Assembly (NCBI GenBank): GCA_940671915.1
Contig: CALNVZ010003434.1
Span: 19,517,077 to 19,581,076 of the forward strand
DNA length: 64,000 bases
Direction of reading: 5' to 3'
Source of the DNA: Paracentrotus lividus
Taxonomy: Eukaryota > Echinodermata > Echinoidea > Camarodonta > Echinidae
Below, in pieces: positions 22,698 to 33,299 of this stretch. A program made the position numbers and the translations under genes. The notes below the pieces were generated by a model. That model was not told the DNA's origin and searched no databases. It was given only the letters and a program-made list of their open reading frames with translations. Within the stretch, counting starts at the first letter, position 1; each line of letters opens with the position of its first letter.

Positions 22698-24096
22698 CTA
22701 CATGGATCAATGTTCCAGACTAATTCATGAATCGAGACCGAACGACTGATCTCTTAAAATCACCTCCGTAGCCTGAACCATGTTTACTTTACCACATTAA
22801 AATTTGCCTCCGTCCAAAACTTAATATCACAATTTTGGCAAGAGTATAATAGACACTGGTTGCTACTCAATCGTTCAAGCACGTCCACTATTCTTTATCC
22901 ACAGTCTGATTCCAACCAATTTCATCTTGGTTTGTTTAATTGGACAAGGTGAAACGTGTATGGTGAATGAAAGAACGATAAAAATGTGACTTTTATACCG
23001 GAACCTTGGTTATTACACCCCCTGAAAAGCCCTGGAGAGGCGCGAAATATTAAGTGGATATTTCAGAGGGAAAATGAAACACGCGGTCGAGTTAATAAAA
23101 TATATTGACTTTTGCCACAGTATTGCGTATGATTATTCATATTGCCATTTCCCCCATACTGGGGGCGTTATTGGTGAAGAGCTAATACGGAATAAAATTA
23201 TACATAACCAAGGCCACATCTAAAAGGTGGATCAATTTTTACGATACTGAGTGTTATTTGTGAAGAGCTAAATCGAAATATAATCCTACAAACAAAAATG
23301 TGCTGCCATAATAGTCCACAGTTTTTCCCCGATAAAAAATGCAATTAGAGAAATGTTTGGGCCTCTTCATTATACCTTAGGCTAGTAAATATTTCTGATG
23401 TTTATATTTATCTAGGAAGACTGTCATCTGATTGCTCCCAAATGGTTTAAAATGAAATCATAGAGCAAATATGGTGAAGTTCTGACTAAAGACTCATTGT
23501 AATGATACAAATACGTGTATAGAACTTATACCAATGTTATTACCATCCACAACTGAAATATAAAAGCATTATCAAATTCACTCTTTATCCATTTCAAATC
23601 AAACAAAGCGAATGCAGAATTAATCACGATTCATTCGTATAAATCTAACATCAATGGAATACATAGCGCGTGGTATTTGCTTATAAAGAATAATTTAGAA
23701 TTTAATTTGCATTTCAGTGGGCTAATGCATTAGAAAAGATTTGTGGGTAGATTTATGATTCTATTGGTTGTTCAATCCGCAGTTTTCTTTCGTAATCCCA
23801 AATCGATCAATCTTGGTTCTGACCGAGCTGTGACATACAGGAGCAAACATTGCATTCTCATACAGTATATCAAATTGCAATATTTGCTTCTGTGTAATAT
23901 CACCTATAACAATAGATGGCGGATTTTCCCCCAAAAAAGAAAAGCGGTTGAGTGTGGACGTGTAGTTGTGTGGGTGTGCGTGTGAGGTGAGTGTGAGATG
24001 CAAGTGGGTGTGTGTCGCGCGGGGTGGGTGATGATGAGGGTTTTCGTTTGGATGACGTGGATGAGGGTGCACTTGGGAGTTGGTATTAGGTGAGAA
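22698..24096. other. Intergenic, upstream of the GPCR; no gene recognised
   Basis: Apart from the TATA-like site, I see only AT-rich sequence and a GT-rich tract at about 23,950-24,060 next to the following element. The short frames here are not convincing. Confidence 0.5.
22990..22997 (-). promoter_or_regulatory. Candidate TATA box of the GPCR gene
   Basis: TATAAAAG on the minus strand, about 295 bp upstream of the GPCR start codon. It would place transcription start near 22,960 and give a 5' UTR of about 260 nt. Position and sequence fit, but there is no other evidence. Confidence 0.4.
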
Positions 24097-26309
24097 GGGG
24101 AGGCCGGGGATGGAAGCTACAAAATTCACATTTTGGGCCAGATTATTCTAATGAAAGAACTCACGCATTCCATTTTGGGTCTGTAGTTAGCCTATTATGT
24201 TTGGTAAAACCTGAGGCATATAAAACTTTTTAAAAGGTAAACACTAATTAACTACAGCTTAATTAATGAAGACATTTATTTGTAACAACCTACCCCATAT
24301 ACGGGGTGAGTTGTTACACCATACGGGGTAAATTGTTACAATATGTAAACATACGGGGTAAGTTGACAATGTGTAAATCTCTTATACCATACTTTTGTTT
24401 CAACTTTCCAGTTTCTTGGCATCGTTAACAGTAGATCAAGTATATAGCTCTAGAATAGACAAAAGTAATAATAGAAACATAAAAATATTAACACCTGAAA
24501 ATTGAGACAAAATTTAATTTTACATACGTAATGTAATTGGGGTAAATTGTTACATCGACATGGGGTAGTTTTGTTGTAACAACCTACCCCATGGGTGATT
24601 TTACACACAAAATCAACTGTAGCACAGCCATTAGGCAGAATTACAGGGCATGGCTCGGGGGTATATTAGTGACATAACATGTACTATATTTACAATACCA
24701 GACTATCATCATGTGCCTTCAGTTGTAAGAGCAATTACAAATTTCAATTTTTGTCGAAAATTTACTTTGAACTGTAAAAAAATGGTTTTTGTTGATTTAC
24801 TTTTTAATAAAACAACGGAGAAACCTCACGACCGACAGTTTATCACATATAGTCTGTAAGATAAGGACCAAAAAATGGCCTAGTTGTTCACTTCCGGCAG
24901 AAAGTGTGAAATTTGGCATGTAGGGGTATTTTGGGGCGCTGATTTCAAAAATTGCCGGCCCCAAGCGATCCGACCATTCGAACGGCGGCCATTTTGAAAT
25001 CCAAGATGGCCGCCATGAAAAACCATTGAAACTGCCTTACTTGAGTTCTAAATGATATATGGCACTCAAATTTGGTACACAATAGTATTTTGACATCCTG
25101 AATTCGAAAATTGCCGACTCCAGTCGATTCACCCACTCAGTCGGCCGCCATCTTGAATTCCAAGATGGCCGCCATGAAAATTAGTGATATGCCTAACTTG
25201 AGTTCTAATTGACATGTGGCACTGAAATTTGGTACACAATGGTATTTTGACATCCTGAATTCAAAAGTTGCCGGCCCCAACCGATCCGACCACTCAGTTG
25301 GCCGCCATCTTGAATTCCAAAATGGCCGCCATTGAAATCATGGAATATGCCTAACTTGAGTTATAAATGACGTATGACACTCAAACTTGGTACACAAAGG
25401 TATTTTGACATTCTGAGCTCAAATATTGCCGGCCCCAATCGACTCGACCGCTCAGTCAGCCGCCATCTTGAATTCCAAGATGGCCGCCGTGAAAATCAAT
25501 GACATGCCTAACTTGAGTTATAATTGACATTTGGCACTCAAATTTGGTACACAATGGTATTTTGACATTTTGAGTTCAAATATTACCGGCCCCAATCGAT
25601 TCGACCACTCAGTCGGCGGCCATCTTGAATTCCAAGATGGCCGCCGTGAAAATCATTGATATGCATAACTTGAGTTATAAATGACATATGGCACTCAAAT
25701 TTGGTACACAATGGTATTTTGACATTATGAGTTCAAATATCGCTGGCACCAATCGATTCGACCACTCAGTCGGCCGCCATCTTGAATTCCAAGATGGCCG
25801 CCATGAAAATCAATGATATGCCTAACTTGAGTTATAAATGACATATGGCACTCAAATTCGGTACACAATGGTATTTTGACATCCTGAATTCAAATATTAC
25901 CATCCCCAACCGCTCCGACCACTCGGTTGGCCGCCATCTTGAATTCCAAAATGGCCGCCATATTGAAAACCATGGAACATGCCTTACTTAAGTTATAAAT
26001 TACATGTGGTATTGAAATTTGGTACAATATGGTATTTTGATACTTTGAATTTAAATACTATCTGCATATAGAAATCTGACCACTTGGTCGGCCGCCATCT
26101 TGAATTCCAAAATGGCCGCCATGAAAATCATTGAAAATGCAGAATTTGAGTTCTAAATGACATGTCACACTGACATTTGGTATACAATTGTATTTTGAAA
26201 TCCTGAACTCAAATATTCCCAACTCATAGCGATCTCACCACATGGTGATCACCCATGGAAATCATGGAAAATACCTAGCACATGAAAATTAAAACACTGA
26301 TGGTGGTAT

Positions 26310-26515
26310 CTCACTTGCCATGAAATGGATTTTAGATTTGAGACAGATTCAAGACAATATGACGAAGATGTCTCAGAAAAGTTTCATTAGTCTTCGCGAC
26401 ATCTCATGAGTTTCTGCGATGTCTCCTGAGAAAAAAGAACATGTTTATATCTTTGATATCTTTTTTTTGCGTTGCGGAGACGTCGTCATTAACAACGCTT
26501 ACTCATGACAGGCTC
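26310..26515. repeat. GAGACGTCTC-family fragment inside the foldback centre
   Basis: It begins 'tggtggtatctcacttgccatgaaatgg', the same terminus as at 7,413, and contains several GAGACGTC / TCTCATGAG-like blocks. The other end is not clear. It lies in the non-inverted centre of the foldback element, so it was either captured or inserted later. Confidence 0.55.
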
Positions 26516-27229
26516 TACAGATTTTCAATATTGCAATTGCTGCTTTAAAATGGCTGCCAATATTATATTCACAGTCATGTATAAAATCAAGATGTACATA
26601 GGCTCATCTGAAATTAACATGTACCAAGTATCAGCCCCTCCTACCATTTTAAACTAAAGGTAGCAAGGCCACTCATGATTTTTCTTCTTCTCCATACGAT
26701 AAAGCACTATCTATTACAACTCTTTACTCTGGAGTTGTACTCTGCAGTGGGTAAAATATTACCCAAAAGATCGATTACCCAATTTCTGGTTGAAGGCAAA
26801 GCCAGCACTGAGGTGTGCAATCCCCCCAAAAGTGTCCTTCGGCCATTACTCTCGTTTGCCTTTGTGTAGAAATCCGTCTGTTTAGCCATCAGATCGATTA
26901 GGCTCAACAGCTTAAGTTTAGGATAGTAGTAGGATGAGACAAGGTTGGAAATAAAAAAAAAAAAATGAGTTTATTATAATTTAACAACACAGAAAATGTC
27001 CAAAGGAAGGGATAGGATTCCATATACATGGAATTATGGGAAAAATTAACAAAGTCAAGTGGAAATGTCAGAAGGGCCTTGAAAACTCTCAATAATGAGT
27101 GCCATCTGAAAGTCACTCTTGTACGACAAGGTAAAAAAGAACAACTTAAGGTACTATTGTTTTACAAAAAGCAATTCCAAAGGACAATAAGAACTCAAAT
27201 AAGCAATTTTAAATGATTTGTCAAGCCGA
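26516..27229. other. Unique centre of the foldback element, no gene recognised
   Basis: Short frames on both strands (60-70 codons) with no recognisable domain. There is no sign of a transposase, so any autonomous partner must be elsewhere. Confidence 0.5.
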
Positions 27230-29014
27230 TCATCTTCGAATTTTAGATGGGGATCATGATGACCCTGTGGTTAGATCACAAGGGATCCACAATTTTTTAA
27301 TGAAGAATGTCAAAATACCAATGTATACCATTTTCAGTGCCGCATATCGTTTAGAATACAAGTCTGGCATTTGTCATGATTTTCATGGTGGCCATCTTTG
27401 ATTTCAAAATGGCGACCAACTGACTGGTCGGATCGATGGGGCCAGCGACATCTGAATTCAGGAGGGAAAAATACAACATTTCAGTATCACATGTCATTTA
27501 GAACTCAAGTTAGGCATATCAATTATTTTCTTGGCGGCCGCCTGAGTGGTCAAATTGACTGTTGCCGCCGATATTTGAATACAGGATTTCAAAATACCTT
27601 TGTTTTCTAAATTTCAATACAACATGTCATTTATAACTCAAGTTAGGCATATTTCATGATTTCAATGGCGGCCATTTTGGAATTCAAGATGGCGGCCGAC
27701 TGAGTGGTCGAGTTGATTGGGGCCGGCGATATTTGAATCAGAACGTCAAAATACCATTGTGTACTTAAATTTGAGTGCCATATGTCATTTATAACTCAAG
27801 TTAGGCATATCATTGATTTTCATGGCGGCCATCTTGGAATTCAAGATGGCGGCCGACTTAGTGGTCGAATTGATTGGGGCCGACGATATTTGAATTCAGA
27901 ACGTCAAAATACCATTGTGTACCAAATTTGAGTGCCATATGTCATTCATAACTCAAATTAGGCATATCATTGATTTTTATGGCGGCCATCTTGGAATTCA
28001 AGATGGCAGCCAATTGAGTAGTTGAATGGATTGGGGCTGGCGATATTTGAATTCAGGATGTCAAAATACCATTACATACCAAATTTCAATACGACATGTC
28101 ATTTAGAACTCAAGTTAGGGACATCGATGATTTACATGGCGGCCATTTTGAAATTCAAGATGGCGGCCGACTGAGTGATCGGTTCAATGGGGGCCGGCAG
28201 TATTTGAATTCAGAATGTCAAAATACATCTTTGCACCAAATTTCAGTACCATATGTCATTTATAACCCAAGTTAGGCATATTCAGTGATTTTCATGGCGG
28301 CCATTTTGGAATTCAAGATGGCGGCCAACCAGGTGGTCTGACAGGTAGGGGCCGGCAATATTTGAATTCAAGATGTCAAAATACATCTGCGTACCAAATT
28401 TCAGTACCTCATGTCAATTACAACTCAAGTTAGGCATATCAATGATTTTCATGGCGGCCATCTTGGAATTCAAGATGGCGGCCCACTGAGTGGTCAAATC
28501 GATGGGGGCTGGCAATATTCGAATTCAGGATATCAAAATCCTGTTATGTACCAATTTTCAGTGCCACATGCCACTTAGAACTAAAGTTAGGCAGTTTCAA
28601 TGGTTTTCATGGCGGCCATCTTGGATTTCAAAATGGCCGCCGTTCGAGTGGTCGGATCGCTTGGGGCCGGCAATTTTTGAAATCAGCGTCCAAAAATACG
28701 GCTGTGTGCCAAATTTCACACTTTCTGCCGGAAGTGAACATCTATGGTCCTTATCTTACAGACTAATATATTGTGTAGGCTGTATGTAGATGCCAGTTAG
28801 CACATCGTCTCTTGTTCCACCTTTGCACACTGCGAACTGTAACAACTGACCCATATCCCCGGTCTCCCCTATGTTTTGTGGTGGTGATCCGCGCGCGCGT
28901 GTGCGTGTGTGTTTGTGGGAGTGGGATCCGAAAACTATATAATGAAATATAATGACTGATATTAACATTTTCAATTATTATGGAATTATGATGACTCCCA
29001 GGATAAGGATGGTA

Positions 29015-29869
29015 GGGGAGACCGGGTATGGAAGTTACACGGGTCAGTTGTTACAGTTCTCAGTGCGCTAAGTTGGAACAAGAGAGTCCATGCTAACTGG
29101 CATCTACATACAGCCTACACATAGCTGTGATGAATTGCCGGTCGTGAGGTTTCTTCGTTGTTTTATTAAAAAGTAAATCAACAAAAACCATTTTTTACAG
29201 TTCCAAGTGAATTTTTGACAAAAATTAAAATTTGTAATAGTTCTTACAACTGAAGGCACATGATGATAGTCTGGTATTGTGAATATAGTACATGTATGTC
29301 ACTAATATACCCCTGAGCCATGCCCTGTAATTCTGCCTAATTGCTTTGCTACAGTTGATTTTATGAGTAAAATCACCCATGGGGTAGGTTGTTACAACAA
29401 CCTACCTCATGTCAATGTAACAACCTACCCCAATTACATTATACATGTAAAGTAATTTTGTTTCAATTTTCAGGGTTTAATATTTAGATATTTCTATTTT
29501 TACTTTAGTCTATGCTAGAGCTCTACTTGATCTACTGTTAACGATACCAAGAAACTGGAAAGTTGAAACAAAAGTATGGTATAAGAGATTTACACATTTT
29601 AACAAATTACCCCGTATGTTTACATAGTAACAATTTACCCCGTATGGTGTAACAACCTTCCCCGTATACGGGGTAGGTTGTTACAAAAAAATGTCTTCAT
29701 TAATTAAGCTGTAGATAATTAGTGTTTACATGTTTTCAAGTTTTATGTGCCTCAGGTTTTAGCCAATATAATAGGCTAACTACAGACCCAAAATGGAGTG
29801 TGTGAGTACTTTCATTACAATTATCTGGCCCAAAATGTGAATTTTGTAACGTCCATACCCGGTCTCCCC
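29015..29869. mobile_element. TA-flanked MITE, GGGGAGACC family, copy 3 (intact, 855 bp)
   Basis: Same termini and orientation as the copy at 18,489, with TA at 29,013-29,014 and 29,870-29,871. It is highly similar throughout, including the GTAACAAC-TACCCC motifs. It keeps a 'gtaggttgttacaacaacctacctcatg' block whose equivalent is shorter in copy 1, so the two intact copies differ by small internal deletions. Confidence 0.85.
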
Positions 29870-30419
29870 TAATCATGAATTCTATATTTCATTTGTAAAA
29901 GAATCTATCAGTGTGCATCCCCCTCGATTCCCGCATTTGTACTTCAATAAAACCAGTAAGACTGACTCCAAACCGAATCTTGTGCCCTATATAACATAAA
30001 GAAATACAATCAATCTAACAACCGATCTTGTTTCTTCAGTACACAGTTCGCCATAGACTCAGTTACGATTGAAATAAATCCTAGATTGATTGTATATTTT
30101 ATGTTGCAAGGCACAGATCGGATAAAGGCTTCCCAAATACGACGTGTATGAATTGCAAGTTAGTTTTTGGTTTAAAGATGACCTTGATTGTATAGCTCGT
30201 CGTTCTGGAGGTTCATTTGCCCGAAAATGAAATAGGGTTCGTTGCTCCAAATATTTAAGGCAATGGGGACGAAGACTAAGTATCATTCATATGTCTTACA
30301 TGTACAAGCCATATATCATTTTCGGACTTATTATCCATCTTTCATTTTCGGACCAACGGACCTTCGGAATAACGAATCATTGAACAAACCAACAAGGAGG
30401 TAGTCTACTACCTCTAAAC

Positions 30420-30549
30420 CACTGGCGTAAATCCGTAAAGAATGCTTTTCATCAGGGTGGGGGGGGGGGGATATTACATAATAATACAAAGCGCCATTTC
30501 CCCCCCCCCCCCCTGATGAATAGAAAGCGGGAATGGGTTTACGCCAGTG
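30420..30549. mobile_element. 130-bp hAT-like MITE
   Basis: Termini are inverted: CACTGGCGTAAATCC on the left, and GGTTTACGCCAGTG closing the right. It is flanked by a perfect 8-bp direct repeat CTCTAAAC (30,412-30,419 and 30,550-30,557). An 8-bp target duplication and a CA(C/G)TGGCG-type end are hallmarks of the hAT superfamily. The inside has G and C runs facing each other, so the element is nearly palindromic. Confidence 0.8.
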
Positions 30550-31009
30550 CTCTAAACAAACCTTCAGAGAAACAAGTTTTCGGAACAACATGCAGCACAT
30601 CGACTGCAATCGGTTTGACTTTGTGACTGTGCATAAAAAGTGTTGTGTTTGTCGTGACAGTAAATATAATACAGTTGCAGGCGATCGCAACGAATGTCAT
30701 GGTAACGTTTAAGTTTGAGGTGTATTTATAATTGACTATCTGTCAATCATATCAAATACATCCATGAACATGTACCTACATATTAATTAAATACGCCTAC
30801 TGATACATTAATGGGTATATTCGGTTATTGTACCACTTTTTTTCTCCAATTTTTAGTAATTCAATAAAATAATGCTAGCTCAAAGTTCAAAGCTCGAGCT
30901 AGCTGTAATATTCATATATAAGTCAAAAGAGCAGGCATCAAATAGAAAGAGAAGAAAGTGAGAAGGAGACAAACACTCTCAAAAGGAAGGGTTGAATTTG
31001 ATCCGTTCT

Positions 31010-31215
31010 TAGCCATTTGTTACCTGGACTCTGGGTCCATCGGGGCGCCACACACTTTCTCAGACTCTTTGACCTGAATTTGATCTGAAAGACCCGGATT
31101 TCGGGTCAAAGGTTCCGATCAACCTAGTTCCGGGTCAATAAGATTAACTCTTCTCCCCGGGTCAAATTGACCCGAAAAGTGTATGGCCCCAACGGTTTCT
31201 AAGTCAAAGACTCTG
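31010..31215. repeat. Inverted repeat with recurrent CCGGGTCAA motifs
   Basis: Motifs of the form (C)CGGGTCAA and its complement recur about five times between 31,080 and 31,170. The outer parts 'ggcgccacacactttctcagactctttgacct' and 'ccgaaaagtgtatggcccc…aagtcaaagactctga' are roughly inverted. It is an imperfect hairpin of about 200 bp. Confidence 0.5.
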
Positions 31216-32689
31216 ATTGAGGATGATGACTTTTAAAAGGATGACATTTCTTCTTTTTTTTTTACAGATGAGAGTTAAAAAAGTAGGACTTGTTGAACCA
31301 TAATAATTGTTGTATCAAAGTATAGTTTATTATCATTTTACTTGGCCTATTTCTTTTCTTCAACCAAGATATTGTCTATCTAATGTCTATCTATTGCCTG
31401 GAAGTTTCGGATAAACAAAATAGAAGTAAATGAAAGTGCGAATTAAAAAAACGTGCATGTGCAACAGACACTGACAGATAATAAACACAACACAAAAACT
31501 AAGTCCCCGTTTTTCAGAAATCAATAATTTTTTAATAAGGCGAAATTAAAAAAAAAAATCTAATTACATGTCCGTGAGCGATTTTTATGAATAATCCTCA
31601 TGTCATGCTTCAGTGAGCGATGGTTGAAGGCAAAAATGTATTATTTTTTTTTGCAGTTTACAAGCAGATTATCTTTGCATATATGATTTTGGAACTATAT
31701 TCAAATTATTCAACGTCACACTTTCTTAAAGAGATGCCACATAATGTGCCCTAACATACAAAATGTGTTCATGGTCAGATTTCACGGTTGAGTGAGCATT
31801 GGGTTCAAATTGCAAAAAACTGACGTTTTTGTGAAGTTGTACGTGGTATATTCGATCAAATATGATTGAATTCCTGTTTTGGAAGTGTATTCCGAATTTT
31901 GCTAACAATTCACGGTTGAATAAACAAATAAAACAACCAAAAATAGGCCATTCCTAAATTATGATTAGGTATTGTAGTGATTTTATGCTCTAAAAATCAT
32001 TTCAATAACATATTTTTTGGTTGTGTTATAACCTTTAAACATGTGTCAATGATCCTATGGCACTAATTTAAAAATTGATGCTTCAGTGACAACGTTTACT
32101 GTAAGCCTATATTAGTGTTTAAAAAAGTTAAAATTCAGATCCGGATGTCCGCTTTCGCTTGTTGAAATAAAAAGTGCACTGTACTTCCTTTTGGGTGTGT
32201 TCAGTGACTTGAAAAATACTAGTAGTAAAACACCTAAAGATGTTTCTCTATCACATTTTTCCAGTCATTTAGAGAATGACGTACAGTCTTTACCTTGCAG
32301 AAATTGAAACCTCGTGGGGACGGTTTATAATCTACTTGGTCTAACAGCAGCTGGTCTTTTAACTATGATTGTCTAATAAACAATTCGTCTAGTAGTCAAT
32401 ACGACTAATTTCATTTTGGTATAATACCCAAAAGAATCACTGATCTATGTTGTTACAGGAGTGGTGTTAGACCGCATGGACATTAGACGAAATTGACATT
32501 AGATGAATTGGGAATTAGACAAAGAGGTAAATAGGCGAAGTGTCTATTAGAGGTATAGAGAGGTATTAGAGAGGCTGGTTTTAGACGATATGGAATTAGA
32601 TCAAGAGGGGCGAGACCAAACGGGCATTAATTAAAGTGATAAGACAAAATGGCAATTTACCGTCACTGGGTACTCCACTTCTATCACTT

Positions 32690-33020
32690 CCATAAAACTA
32701 CAACCACCATAATACATGTACTGTGTACATCTCTGTTTACAACCACCACCATCAACACCACCACTACCTTCACTATCACCACCACCAACACCATCATCCC
32801 CATCGCCATCAGCCCCACCACCGCCATAACCACCACCACCACCACCATTACCATCACCACAACCACCATCACCATCATCCCCATCACCATTATCACCCTC
32901 ACCAGCAACATCACCACGTACCACCAACGCCACCACCACCGCCACCACCATCATTCCCACCACCATCCACCACCATCACCACCACCATCACCATCACTAC
33001 CATTACCATCACCCCAAACA
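32690..33020. repeat. (ACC/ATC)n microsatellite
   Basis: About 320 bp of CAC/CAT trinucleotides. The long Thr/His/Gly/Val/Met frames here are low-complexity translation only. Confidence 0.95.
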
Positions 33021-33293
33021 CCATCCCATCACTGCTAGCTAATAATGATTTCTCGATCATATCTCTATGTCTAATTCAAAACAAATCCATGTACTTGTTT
33101 AGCCTTCTACTATTCCCATTTCTCTTTGAAAATCAAAACATTCACAATTCCCCTCTCGCTTTCTCTCCCCTACCCCACTCTCTCTCTATCATCCTTTTAA
33201 TCTACTAAGCATATCTTCATGCAAATAAAAACCACACAAAAAACACAATTGATAAAAATCTTGTAAATTTTTGCAATAATCACTTCAATGAAA

Positions 33294-33299
33294 TTTATT
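33294..33299 (-). promoter_or_regulatory. Candidate polyadenylation signal for RSRC2
   Basis: AATAAA on the minus strand, in GAATAAATTTCATTG, about 4 kb past the RSRC2 stop codon. Other AATAAA hexamers occur nearer to the stop, so the true end of the transcript is uncertain. Confidence 0.25.

Larger units (their letters stand above)
24851..28764. mobile_element. 3.9-kb foldback element with ~157-bp subrepeats in both arms
   Basis: The ends are inverted: AGTCTGTAAGATAAGGACCA on the left, its complement on the right. Each arm (about 24,851-26,280 and 27,230-28,764) is a tandem array of 8-9 units of about 157 bp. Each unit has a hairpin core of GCCGCCATCTTG, GAATTC and CAAGATGGC, then the segments 'taacttgagttataaatgacatatggcactcaaatttggtacacaatggtattttgacat'-like in shorter matching pieces. 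The central ~950 bp (26,290-27,230) is not inverted. No transposase is seen, and the short frames in the arms are repeat translation. The structure matches foldback transposons, which carry long inverted arms made of short tandem repeats. Target-site duplication: only AT-rich TATA-like flanks, unresolved. Confidence 0.85.
24097..28869. mobile_element. GGGGAGACC-family MITE, copy 2, inverted and split by a foldback element
   Basis: The left end is a mutated terminus (GGGGAGGCCGGGGATGGA) followed by the family's 3' half in inverse orientation up to about 24,850. The rest of the MITE resumes at about 28,765 and ends in …CCCCGGTCTCCCC with TA at 28,870-28,871. The two pieces add to about 860 bp, matching the intact 840- and 855-bp copies, so the intervening 3.9 kb is an insertion. 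The left TA is not preserved (AA). Confidence 0.8.
29872..32689. other. Intergenic; one hAT-like MITE and one CCGGGTCAA-rich repeat inside
   Basis: No gene recognised. Near 32,450-32,640 there is a loosely repetitive 'attagacgaaatt / ggcattagac' stretch of degenerate direct repeats. Confidence 0.5.

Noticed and set aside
25130-28700. Evenly spaced repeats suggestive of a CRISPR-like array
   Set aside because: Units are ~157 bp, contiguous without unique spacers, inverted in the second half, and the DNA is clearly from an animal.
32631-33208. Thr/His-rich and Gly/Val-rich frames up to 161 codons
   Set aside because: Trinucleotide microsatellite; low complexity in every phase.
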